64,000 nt of DNA from NCBI GenBank assembly GCA_963788585.1, contig CAWBHA010000003.1, positions 2,294,001 through 2,358,000 on the forward strand, read 5' to 3'. Source of the stretch: Bog-473 sp963788585 (GTDB taxonomy: Bacteria; Actinomycetota; Acidimicrobiia; Acidimicrobiales; RAAP-2). A program made the translations under genes and the position numbers. This document shows, one piece after another, positions 57,493-64,000 of this stretch; position 1 is the first letter of the stretch; every line of letters begins with the position of its first letter. The notes under the pieces were generated by a model. It was not told the origin of the DNA. It did no database searches and saw only the letters and a list, made by a program, of their open reading frames with translations.

Positions 57493-58101
57493 ATGGGAAC
57501 CGCACCGACGACCGAGAGAGGGCGTTCCACTCGTCAGCGGATCGTGGAGGCAGCCCGCGAGGTAGTTGCCGAGAAGGGGGCGTCGGCGGCCAGCCTGGAC
57601 GACGTCGGGGTCCGAGCGCCGGCGTCCCGCGGCCAGCTGTACCACTATTTCGACGACAAGAACGACCTGCTCAAAGCCGTCGCGGAGGTCACCAACGACA
57701 TGGTGCTGGGCGGGCAGGCCGAGCTCTTCGCTGGGCTGGGGACCTGGGATGGCCTGGTCCGTTGGACCGACGCCCTCGTAGCCCTTCAAGAGCAGCGCGG
57801 TGGTGAGGGGGGATGCCCGATTGCCAATCTGCTCGGACAGCTCGGGGAACGGCACGATCAGATCCGGGTGGTGCTGACTTCCGGGTTCGATCGGTGGGAG
57901 GCCCATATCCGCGAGGGCTTGGCCGCCATGGTCGCTTCAGGCGAGCTTCGACCGGATAGTGACGTCGACTGGCTGGCCGCTTCCACGCTGGCGAGCCTTC
58001 AAGGCGGGCTTGTCCTCACCCAAGCCCGGCGAGATCCCCAAGCGTTGCGCCTCGCCCTCGACGGGGCCGTCGCCCTCATCGGCACGTACCGAACTGAGTA
58101 G
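57493..58101 (+). CDS. TetR-family repressor
   Basis: This is a 202-aa TetR regulator. The DNA-binding domain is STRQRIVEAAREVVAEKGASAASLDDVGVRAPASRGQLYHYFDDKNDLLKAV. The C-terminal part has a Cys in GGCPIANLLGQLG, as in TetR proteins that control SDR/peroxiredoxin genes, so thiol sensing is possible. ATG 57493 is 7 nt after GATAAT; ATG 57484 is also in frame. Two copies of its likely operator lie in the divergent promoter, implying autoregulation plus control of peroxiredoxin-SDR. Confidence 0.92.
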   Translation: MGTAPTTERGRSTRQRIVEAAREVVAEKGASAASLDDVGVRAPASRGQLYHYFDDKNDLLKAVAEVTNDMVLGGQAELFAGLGTWDGLVRWTDALVALQEQRGGEGGCPIANLLGQLGERHDQIRVVLTSGFDRWEAHIREGLAAMVASGELRPDSDVDWLAASTLASLQGGLVLTQARRDPQALRLALDGAVALIGTYRTE

Positions 58102-58228
58102 CTTTGCGGCTGGTCTGTGAAGAGGGCTAGATGGATCAGGCGTACGCGTAGCTTGAGGGCCGTGACCGCTCGCTTGGATCCGTCCTGGTCGGTACCGGCC
58201 AACCCGTCGACCCCTGCGGTCGATCGCT

Positions 58229-58417
58229 GTGTCGATGTTTTCGTCCGGGCCCGACGGTACGTACGGATTCGAAGAGTTCCGGCGTGACCCCGAAGACATG
58301 GGGGCGTTGACCGCGGTCGCCTACTACTCGACCAGGAAGTTCCCGACGGAGGCCGATGCGTTCGCTGCTGCGCGTGTCATGGTCCCCTGGCTCGCCGCGG
58401 TGTCTGATCGAAAGTAG
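58229..58417 (+). CDS. Short hypothetical protein or gene fragment
   Basis: This 62-aa frame has a protein-like core (GTYGFEEFRRDPEDMGALTAVAYYSTRKFPTEADAFAAARVMVPWLAAV). The 'YGFEEFRRD...A.YYS...F.TEADAFAAARVMVPWL' pattern looks like a real conserved small domain rather than random translation. There is no clear ribosome-binding site or -10, so it may be the remnant of a longer gene. It lies in the island between TetR and a truncated hemerythrin-like gene. Confidence 0.5.
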   Translation: MSMFSSGPDGTYGFEEFRRDPEDMGALTAVAYYSTRKFPTEADAFAAARVMVPWLAAVSDRK

Positions 58418-58507
58418 CTCGGTGTTCGGTGTGGCGGCAGCACGCCATCCAAGAGTGCTGCTTGACTGTACGGCAGGCGGTTGGGCGCCGGCGCGCTCTC
58501 CGAGCCG

Positions 58508-59008
58508 TCAGACGCTGATCGCTTCGGCGCGCTGTGCTGCTCGCAGCGCTTCCAGCTGGCGGGGTTCGAGCAGGCTGGCCAGTAGCTCGGCGACCTCGGA
58601 GATCGATCCGGGCAGTCCAACCGCGGCCATGCGGTTCATCTCGACCGGGTCGAGGGTAGGCCGGCGCGCGAGCAGCGAGGTGAGATTCTCGACGTCGAAT
58701 CGGGAGCTTTTGAACGACACCAGAATCACCGTCAGCTCCTCGTCGCTGCAGCCCTGCCATAGGGCGGGCAGCGCCTCGCCTTCCTCAACAGCGAGATGCT
58801 CGAGGTAGGCGGCGGTGAACGCGGCGAGGGCCCGGTAGAGGCCATTCGGATCCTCCGAACCCGAGGCGTGGTCACTTGTTTGAGAAGTGCTCGACTCTCC
58901 CCCCATCTCCAGCACCGGTCTGGGCGATAGAAAGCGCGACGGCGTAGTTCTCGGGCGACAACGTCCAATCTCCTTCTGAGAGTTGCACCAGAGTTCGACA
59001 CCCTTCAC
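58508..59008 (-). pseudogene. Truncated hemerythrin-like gene
   Basis: The 166-codon frame has a good C-terminal half of a hemerythrin-type bundle (FTAAYLEHLAVEEGEALPALWQ, with the His and Glu that bind iron in the last helices, then DEELTVILVSFKSS). The first 50 residues (KGVELWCNSQKEIGRCRPRTTPSRF) are unrelated, and the N-terminal helices with the first His ligands are missing. I read it as a 5'-truncated relic. If expressed, GTG starts near residue 32 would give a protein of about 135 aa. Confidence 0.5.
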
Positions 59009-59116
59009 ATGTTTCGGCCCTGAAGTTGCCGGCTTGGTCTATCTTCCGTCAACGCTATTCACTTGGAAGATTTGGTCAACGACGGCGTGGACGTCGCCAG
59101 TTGGCGGATTGGATGC

Positions 59117-59953
59117 CTACGGTGGTGGAGTCCTGTACCCATGAGAAAAGTGGGTAATCGGCCGCTCCAGTTTTGTTCCGTCGACAATGTGATCGACCTT
59201 CTCGTTGTAGAACGCGACGAGCCCTGCGATAGGGATGAGCTGGCGGGTCGGAAAGCTGTACATCCACGCGATATCCGCGTAAGTGCGGTCGCCGATCTCG
59301 GCAGTCCAGTATTCACTTGTGGTGCCTTTGTAGGGACAGCCCGTGACGGTGTCACTTGGGACCAGGTGGCTGAAGTCGACTTCGGTACGGTTGAGGTAGT
59401 AGCGCGTGGGCAACCCGGTTTCGAAGACCAGCACCGGCGAGGCGGACTCAGCCATAACTACGCCATCCAACTCGACCCGAACGTGGCGGGTCGAGCGCAG
59501 GGCGTCGACCCGCGTGTACGGATCGCGCGGATGCACAAAGATCTGCTCGTCCTCCTCGTACCAGGCGTCCACGGCGTCCCACTCGAACCGGGCATGACCG
59601 GCTAAGCCATAAAGGGCGCCCTCGCCATAGACCCTGAGCGCTCCAGGGCGCGATACTGTGCCCACAGTCAGGCCACACCGTCGCGCCGTACCGCGGCTCA
59701 GCCGTTGTTCGTGCTGCTCATCGACCAATGCCTCCGTATCCACATCGGCGATGGGTATGTAGTACTGGGGGTAGCGCTCCCATTCCCAGAGGTAGAGTGC
59801 CGACATGGTGTCAACCACCACTCGCCGGTTGAACACGGCGCGAATCCGTCGAGGAACTGGCGCAGTCTGGTTGACGACTGAGAGCGGGGGAGGATAATCA
59901 GGCGGAGGTCCGGCAGCCTTAGGCCGGTCAGTCTCAGATGGTTTAGTCACCAT
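59117..59953 (-). CDS. DUF427 protein with two DUF427 domains
   Basis: This 278-aa protein starts at ATG 59953 after an AAAGG site. The two DUF427 beta-barrel units have conserved motifs: RIRAVFNRRVVVDTMSALYLWEWERYPQYYIPIADVD, and RHVRVELDGVVMAESASPVLVFETGLPTRYYLNRTEVDFSHL followed by CPYKGTTSEYW and IAWMYSFPTRQLIPIAGLVAFYNEKVD. Two-domain versions are common in actinobacteria. The function is unknown. Its AT content is higher than that of the left half of the window, consistent with imported DNA. Confidence 0.92.
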   Translation of the reverse strand: MVTKPSETDRPKAAGPPPDYPPPLSVVNQTAPVPRRIRAVFNRRVVVDTMSALYLWEWERYPQYYIPIADVDTEALVDEQHEQRLSRGTARRCGLTVGTVSRPGALRVYGEGALYGLAGHARFEWDAVDAWYEEDEQIFVHPRDPYTRVDALRSTRHVRVELDGVVMAESASPVLVFETGLPTRYYLNRTEVDFSHLVPSDTVTGCPYKGTTSEYWTAEIGDRTYADIAWMYSFPTRQLIPIAGLVAFYNEKVDHIVDGTKLERPITHFSHGYRTPPP

Positions 59954-60070
59954 AGCGTCACGCCTTTCCAGTTCTCGATATATCTTCAAGTAGCCTTTGA
60001 TTTGTCCTAGGTTGGCGACCGTCGAGGACGGCATAAGAAACAGGCGTCGCGGTTACCTTGGTGTCTTTTC

Positions 60071-60550
60071 TCAGCCCGGCAGATCCTCGGGCCGCTTCTT
60101 TGCCAACTCGCCCCTCAAAAGGCCCGTAGCCTGTCCCACCTCGATCATGTAGCCGTCGGGATCCCTCATGTAGCAACGGATTTCCGGACCACGATCGATT
60201 GGCGGAGTAACGAACTCAGCGCCCAGTGCCTTCCACTTCTCGTAACAAGCGTGGATGTCAGCCACTCTCAGATTTAGGAATATGGACGTTGAATCACCCG
60301 GCTCGTAGTTAACAACCGAAATTCCGGGCTTGTCGGGCGTGGGGCCACCACCAACATTCATGATGATCCATGAGTTCGCGAGCTTGACCATGCACGGATT
60401 CTCTTCGAGCACCACCGTCCCTCCAAGGACATCGGAGTAGAAAGCACGCGACCGCGCAAACTCCCGCACTGTTATGAAGAGGGTCATCAGAATTCCCTCT
60501 TCAGGAGTCGGTAGCTTGTCGAAATCAATGAACAGTTCTGAGTCTGGCAC
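60071..60550 (-). CDS. VOC-family protein (paralogue of 51.6-52.1 kb)
   Basis: This 159-aa VOC protein, GTG start behind GGGAGG, has ILMTLFITVREFARSRAFYSDVLGGTVVLE, NSWIIMNVGGGPTPDKPG, STSIFLNLRVADIHACYEKWKALGAEFVTPP and PEIRCYMRDPDGYMIEVGQAT. It aligns end-to-end with the protein at 51,581-52,057, about half identical by eye. It lies in the lower-GC part of the island, so the two copies may have arrived separately. The DUF427 gene follows on the same strand. Confidence 0.87.
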   Translation of the reverse strand: MPDSELFIDFDKLPTPEEGILMTLFITVREFARSRAFYSDVLGGTVVLEENPCMVKLANSWIIMNVGGGPTPDKPGISVVNYEPGDSTSIFLNLRVADIHACYEKWKALGAEFVTPPIDRGPEIRCYMRDPDGYMIEVGQATGLLRGELAKKRPEDLPG

Positions 60551-60700
60551 TGGCTTAACCTCCCAACGAATCAGCCCGAGAGCCTCGTAGCAACGGACGT
60601 AGGACCGTCGGTCCGGCCGTAATCGGCCACATAGAACGGTGATCAGTCCAGCCGCACCTATTTATCCTTCGCCGAGGCGACATGTCTATATCGAGCATTA

Positions 60701-60960
60701 TCATGTCTGCCCGCTAAGAGGAAGGCGTCTCCGCTCGTCACCGGGATCTGCGGAACGGTAGAAGCGGTCGTACTCGGCTTCCGGCACGACGCTGCTGCCA
60801 GTCGGCAGGGAGTCCACCACGAACGCTGTCTTGACAGCCCAAGTCGCCAGCCTCGCCTGGAACGGGGCGACAAAAGGGTGGTCTTCCCGTCAAGGATCAT
60901 CGGCTCGATCAGCGAGCCGACGTCCCCTTCTGTGCGAATCCGTCGGCACTAAAGCGGGAG
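60701..60960 (-). pseudogene. Remnant of an HNH-type endonuclease gene (frameshifted)
   Basis: One minus-strand frame gives IEPMILDGKTTLLSP; after a shift the other frame gives QARLATWAVKTAFVVDSLPTGSSVVPEAEYDRFYRSADPG to TGA at 60,701. The 'P(M/L)I..G..TTL....Q..LA.WAVKTA.V' pattern is the C-terminal part of CxxC...EHVFP-type HNH endonucleases common in mobile DNA. The nuclease motif itself is gone. DNA on either side, including 60,961-61,246, shows no further gene. Confidence 0.6.
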
Positions 60961-61246
60961 GGCAAGCTCGTCGTTTCCGACACCAAGACATGTCTTCGTC
61001 GCCGCTCCGTCAACCTGCCGGCGCCGCTGGTCACGATGCGCTCGCAGAAGGCTCGACAAGCAGCCGAAGGGGGGGGGGATGGCAAGACTCGGGTGAGGCG
61101 TTCATGGCGACCGTCGGAACGCCGATAGATCCACTAGATCTCTACGGGAAGTTAAATCCGTCGGTCAGACATGAGCTCCGACATTTCAGCACCGCCTTGA
61201 TGCTCGCGCAGGGCCTCACTGTCCGGGTTTCGAGGTCAAAGCGCCG

Positions 61247-62809
61247 TCAACCCTCAGGTGCCGAGGTTGCTGGGCTCGCAGCCCGGCCATTTGATGCAAA
61301 CCCAGGCCCAAGAGCTGGAACTGGACGAGCATCGGCGTCCACCGGAAAGCCGTTGATTCCGATTGCTACACAATTGATATCCGACTCGCAATAGTCCGGA
61401 GCGTCTGAGTTTGCGATGCTCTGAGCCAGATTTTCGATGGCAAGGTCGGCGCCGGTCACGGTGTCTTCGACCGCTTGTGATGGGGGCAACTGGTTTGTTC
61501 CGCTTACCCCTGCGGCCGCTTCTATCTCGGCAAGAGTGAACCACGCGCATGTTCCATCGAGCGGAGGATCCGAACACAGGTAGTAGAGCGGTGCCGAACC
61601 GTCATATGGCACCTGGACCCACCCGACGAGGTCGAACAGGGACGGATCAGTCTCGTCCCTGAAGGTGAGGGCCGAAGGGTTGGACCAGTCCACCTGGTAC
61701 TGGATCGGTGATGGTATCTGGCCCGCACCGGCAAATGCATAGAAGTTCCACAGGTTCGTGTCCGTGCTGCCGTCGGCATACGTGCCGTAGCGCACGCAGA
61801 GGCTCCCGTACCATTGTGCACCCTGAAGGTAGTAGTAGCAGTCGTCGCTGGCCCAATATCCATGACCACGTGGTAGCGCCGCCATGCCGACAATTGGTTG
61901 GTTCAACGGCGAGCCACCCAGCGAACCATAAAATGAAGACGCGCCATCCCCATACCCGAAGATGCCGCCATCCGAAGCAACCAACCAGTACCCGTTGCCG
62001 GAGAGCGTGCTTGCCACGCCGACGACGGGCCGGTTGAGGGGCGAGCCGCCATGGGAACCGAAGAATCCGGCATCGCCGTAGTTGAAGATCCCCCCATCGG
62101 AGGCCACCAGCCAGTAGCCCATCCCATCAGGTGTGGTGGCCATACCGACGATTGGCTGGTTCAGTGGCGAGCCGCCATGAGAACCGAAGAATCCGGCATC
62201 GCCGTAGCCGAAGATCCCTCCGTCCGATGCCACCAGCCAATAGCCGTTCCCATCAGGTGTGCTGGCCATGCCGACGATGGGCCGGTTGAGGGGTGAGCCG
62301 CCATGGGAACCGAAGAATCCGGCATCGCCGTAGCCGAAGATCCCTCCATCGGAGGCCACCAGCCAATAGCCGTTCCCATCAGGTGTGCTGGCCATACCGA
62401 CGATGGGCTGGTTGAGTCGCGAGCCGCCGTGAGAACCGAAGAATCCGGCATCGCCGTAGCCGAAGATCCCTCCATCGGAGGCCACCAGCCAATAGCCGTT
62501 CCCATCAGGTGTGCTGGCCATACCGACGATGGGCTGGTTGAGTCGCGAGCCGCCGTGGGAACCATCAAAGGGCGCGCTGCCGTAATTGAAGATCCCGCCA
62601 TCGGAGGCGACCATCGTGTAGCCGCCCGTGTCGAAGTAACTCGTGTGTGCGATAGCAGATTGAGTAAGCGAGGGATGAACAGTCGCCGCAGCTGGAGCGA
62701 CAGTCAAGATCGACAACGTTGCAGAACAAAGCGCAGCCAGAGTGATCAACCGGATGGCACGCAGGTTTGAGTGCACAATTGCGAATGATCGTTGCGTGCC
62801 CCGATTCAT
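61247..62809 (-). CDS. Secreted protein with six GYWLVASDGG repeats
   Basis: This 520-aa protein starts at ATG 62809 behind AAAGGG. It has a signal peptide (IRLITLAALCSATLSILTVAPAAA) and then six tandem 42-aa repeats of the form GYWLVASDGGIFGYGDAGFF...PIVGMASTPDGN, plus a degenerate one. A unique C-terminal domain of about 200 aa has Cys pairs and aromatic residues (GYWASDDCYYYLQGAQWYGSLC, GWVQVPYDGSAPLYYLCSDPP). The repeats probably form a beta-propeller-like surface module. The C-terminal domain matches nothing I know. Confidence 0.88.
   Translation of the reverse strand: MNRGTQRSFAIVHSNLRAIRLITLAALCSATLSILTVAPAAATVHPSLTQSAIAHTSYFDTGGYTMVASDGGIFNYGSAPFDGSHGGSRLNQPIVGMASTPDGNGYWLVASDGGIFGYGDAGFFGSHGGSRLNQPIVGMASTPDGNGYWLVASDGGIFGYGDAGFFGSHGGSPLNRPIVGMASTPDGNGYWLVASDGGIFGYGDAGFFGSHGGSPLNQPIVGMATTPDGMGYWLVASDGGIFNYGDAGFFGSHGGSPLNRPVVGVASTLSGNGYWLVASDGGIFGYGDGASSFYGSLGGSPLNQPIVGMAALPRGHGYWASDDCYYYLQGAQWYGSLCVRYGTYADGSTDTNLWNFYAFAGAGQIPSPIQYQVDWSNPSALTFRDETDPSLFDLVGWVQVPYDGSAPLYYLCSDPPLDGTCAWFTLAEIEAAAGVSGTNQLPPSQAVEDTVTGADLAIENLAQSIANSDAPDYCESDINCVAIGINGFPVDADARPVPALGPGFASNGRAASPATSAPEG
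61900..62600. repeat. Near-identical 126-bp coding repeats
   Basis: About five and a half 126-bp units within the surface-protein gene. Neighbouring copies in 62,160-62,560 differ at only a few bases, mostly third positions, so the array expanded or was homogenised recently. Confidence 0.85.
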
Positions 62810-62959
62810 GGATGCCCTTTCCACCTCGCGCGCGCCAATCGCCGCACTGCGCATCGTTGTTGCTTTCTTCCAGTCCAGCAACTTGACTGAGTCGGGTCTG
62901 AGGGAGCCCTGAGCTATGCCTGAGAGCTCCGAATCAGAGATCGACGAGTATCGACCCAC

Positions 62960-63408
62960 GCTGTGAACCAGCCGATGCCGCTTCGCTATGAGCTAGGGGT
63001 GCTCGCTGCTGACCGAGCGAACTCAACGTCCGGCCAGTGGATGTCAGCGCTCGGCCACGTTCGTCGCAGCTCAAGATGCAAGGACAGGGTACGAGGCGAG
63101 TGTCGTCCTGATCTTTGCCGCAAAACGAGCACATCGACCTCCTTCGCACCAGTTTTGAATCGCATGCCTGTCGACGCGAAACGAGCCTTGGCTTAAACCT
63201 TGCCGGGCTCCGCAGTCAGCGCGTGCGTTACACCGGATTCAAGGGTGGGGATCTCCCATCGACACATGATCTGCGGCTCAGCGGTGTCCATGACCAACAG
63301 TTCTTTCCCAATGGGTACGCAGCAACGCGCTCGACATTCCGCTGACATTGCACCCGCTCAACGACCGTCGGCGCACCTGGCCGAGGGAGCTGACCTGCAA
63401 GGTTTTGG
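62960..63408. other. Intergenic region without a supported gene
   Basis: About 450 bp lie between the surface-protein promoter region and tRNA-Ala. Short frames on both strands lack motifs and start signals, and no integrase fragment is recognisable. Confidence 0.5.
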
Positions 63409-63485
63409 TGGTGGAGGCGATGGGACTTGAACCCACGAACCTCTTGACTGCCAGTCAAGCGCTCTACCAGCTGAGCTACGCCCCC
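63409..63485 (-). tRNA. tRNA-Ala (anticodon GGC)
   Basis: Minus strand: the acceptor stem GGGGGCG pairs with CGCCTCC with the G3:U70 wobble that marks alanine tRNAs. The D arm is GCTC...GAGC, the anticodon stem CTTGA/TCAAG with loop CTGGCAG (GGC, reads GCC), and the T arm GTGGG TTCAAGT CCCAT. The A73 discriminator is followed by an encoded CCA (63,411-63,409). All arms are intact. Confidence 0.97.
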
Positions 63486-63618
63486 AGTGGTGGAGGTCCA
63501 CGCTAGCAGTCGGGCGCTGCAGCCTTGGGCCGGCTTCCGTCCGCACCTCCGCCGAACACGCTGCCGGCGGGCCACGAAACCACCCGTCACGTTGCTCAGG
63601 AACGTGTGGGGCGTCGCC

Positions 63619-63633
63619 TACCCTGGTGGCATG
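63619..63633 (+). promoter_or_regulatory. Leaderless-type -10 box of leuS
   Basis: TACCCT (63619-63624) lies 6 nt before ATG 63631. Confidence 0.5.
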
Positions 63634-64000
63634 GCACGGGCGTACGACGTCGTCGCGGTGGAGCGCAAATGGCAGCGCCACTGGGCCGAGGACGGCACCT
63701 ACGAGATCGAGAACGACGACCCGCGCGAGAAGTTTTACGCGCTCTGCATGTACCCGTACCCCTCCGGGCCGGCACACCAGGGGCACGTCCGCAACTACAC
63801 CTTCGGTGACCTGGTGGTCCGCTACCAGACCATGCAGGGCAAGGGCGTCCTCAGCCCCATCGGCTTCGACTCCTTCGGGCTGCCCGCCGAGAACGCCGCC
63901 ATCAAGACCGGTACCCATCCCCGAATCTTCACCGACGCCCGGATCGCCGAGCTCAAGTCGTCCCTCACGCGGCTCGGCGCCGTCTACGACTGGCGCCGGG
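63631..64000 (+). CDS. leuS: Leucyl-tRNA synthetase (5' part, runs off the window)
   Basis: The first 123 residues of leucyl-tRNA synthetase, which charges tRNA-Leu, are visible. They are MARAYDVVAVERKWQRHWAEDGTYE, then the class-I signature MYPYPSGPAHQGHVRNYTFGD (the HxGH of the HIGH motif is HQGH here), VRYQTMQGKGVLSPIGFDSFGLPAENAAI and LKSSLTRLGAVYDWRR. These match bacterial LeuRS. The reading frame is open to the right edge. It is divergent from tRNA-Ala. Confidence 0.96.
   Translation, partial: MARAYDVVAVERKWQRHWAEDGTYEIENDDPREKFYALCMYPYPSGPAHQGHVRNYTFGDLVVRYQTMQGKGVLSPIGFDSFGLPAENAAIKTGTHPRIFTDARIAELKSSLTRLGAVYDWRR

Noticed and set aside
61069..61078. Run of ten G as a possible phase-variation tract
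   Set aside because: It is not inside any supported gene or promoter.
60831..61394. 187-codon plus-strand frame
   Set aside because: It opposes the HNH relic and the 3' end of the repeat protein, has no start signal and has low-complexity Ser/Arg composition.
62963..63196. Small frames between the surface protein and tRNA-Ala
   Set aside because: They lack start signals and protein-like composition.
54640..63408. Integrase gene for the island
   Set aside because: I searched by eye for tyrosine-recombinase (RxxH...Y) and serine-recombinase patterns in all supported frames and found none, so the island is called decayed and only inferred.

Overview
The window looks like chromosomal DNA from a high-GC actinobacterium, most probably class Acidimicrobiia. 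The evidence is very GC-rich codon use, mycothiol- and F420-type enzyme families (a DinB/maleylpyruvate isomerase-like protein, an LLM oxidoreductase, a Ddn-like protein), DUF222-HNH proteins, and two secreted proteins built from the 'GYWLVASDGGIFxFGDA' repeat, which I associate with Acidimicrobiia (inference, no search run). Many genes start without a Shine-Dalgarno sequence but have a TANNNT box 6-8 nt before the start codon, which fits leaderless transcription.

Layout. 0-3.4 kb: PaiB-like protein, FadD19-like acyl-CoA ligase, acyl-CoA dehydrogenase. 3.4-10.1 kb: an archaeal-type riboflavin synthase, then a biotin locus (bioA-bioF-[24-aa ORF]-bioD, a DUF222-HNH gene, and bsaP-bioB on the other strand). 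10.1-15.9 kb: second acyl-CoA dehydrogenase, lipoprotein, VOC protein, and a TetR/MFS efflux pair around a perfect 15+15 bp operator. 16-22.7 kb: a minus-strand run of P450, cupin, amidase, LLM oxidoreductase, PPK2 and D12-class DNA methyltransferase; the last three are coupled by GTGA overlaps. 22.7-32.2 kb: methyltransferase, membrane and AIM24 proteins, a lipocalin-like/CMD/VOC group, secreted and membrane proteins including a fatty-acid-hydroxylase-type protein, and a secreted GH43 enzyme fused to the repeat domain. 32.4-36.6 kb: a Ddn-like gene and an overlapping operon with three tandem proteins that each carry two YbjQ-like domains. 36.7-46.4 kb: di-iron protein, Zn-ADH, HU with a basic tail, membrane proteins, a DUF929/VKOR disulfide pair and a DUF885 protein. 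46.6-53.6 kb: ADH/VOC pair, Ig-domain pseudogene, SDR, Thr-rich surface protein, PHM-like copper protein and small or secreted proteins.

53.6-63.4 kb is accessory DNA. An IS481-family element (53,571-54,636) sits in a CCTAGG target duplication. Just beyond it is a 45-nt near copy of the 3' half of the tRNA-Ala gene found intact at 63.41-63.49 kb. The intervening 8.6 kb holds detoxification-type genes (SDR, peroxiredoxin/TetR with twin operators, mycothiol-type isomerase), gene remnants, a DUF427 protein and a six-copy repeat surface protein. I read it as a decayed tRNA-targeted island, although no integrase is visible. The window ends in the start of leuS.

The DNA is rich in short tandem repeats. 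Inside genes the periods are 9 bp or other multiples of three and encode low-complexity tails or loops. Between genes the periods are 8, 10, 12, 16, 19 and 20 bp. Most predicted functions are family-level assignments from motifs read by eye.
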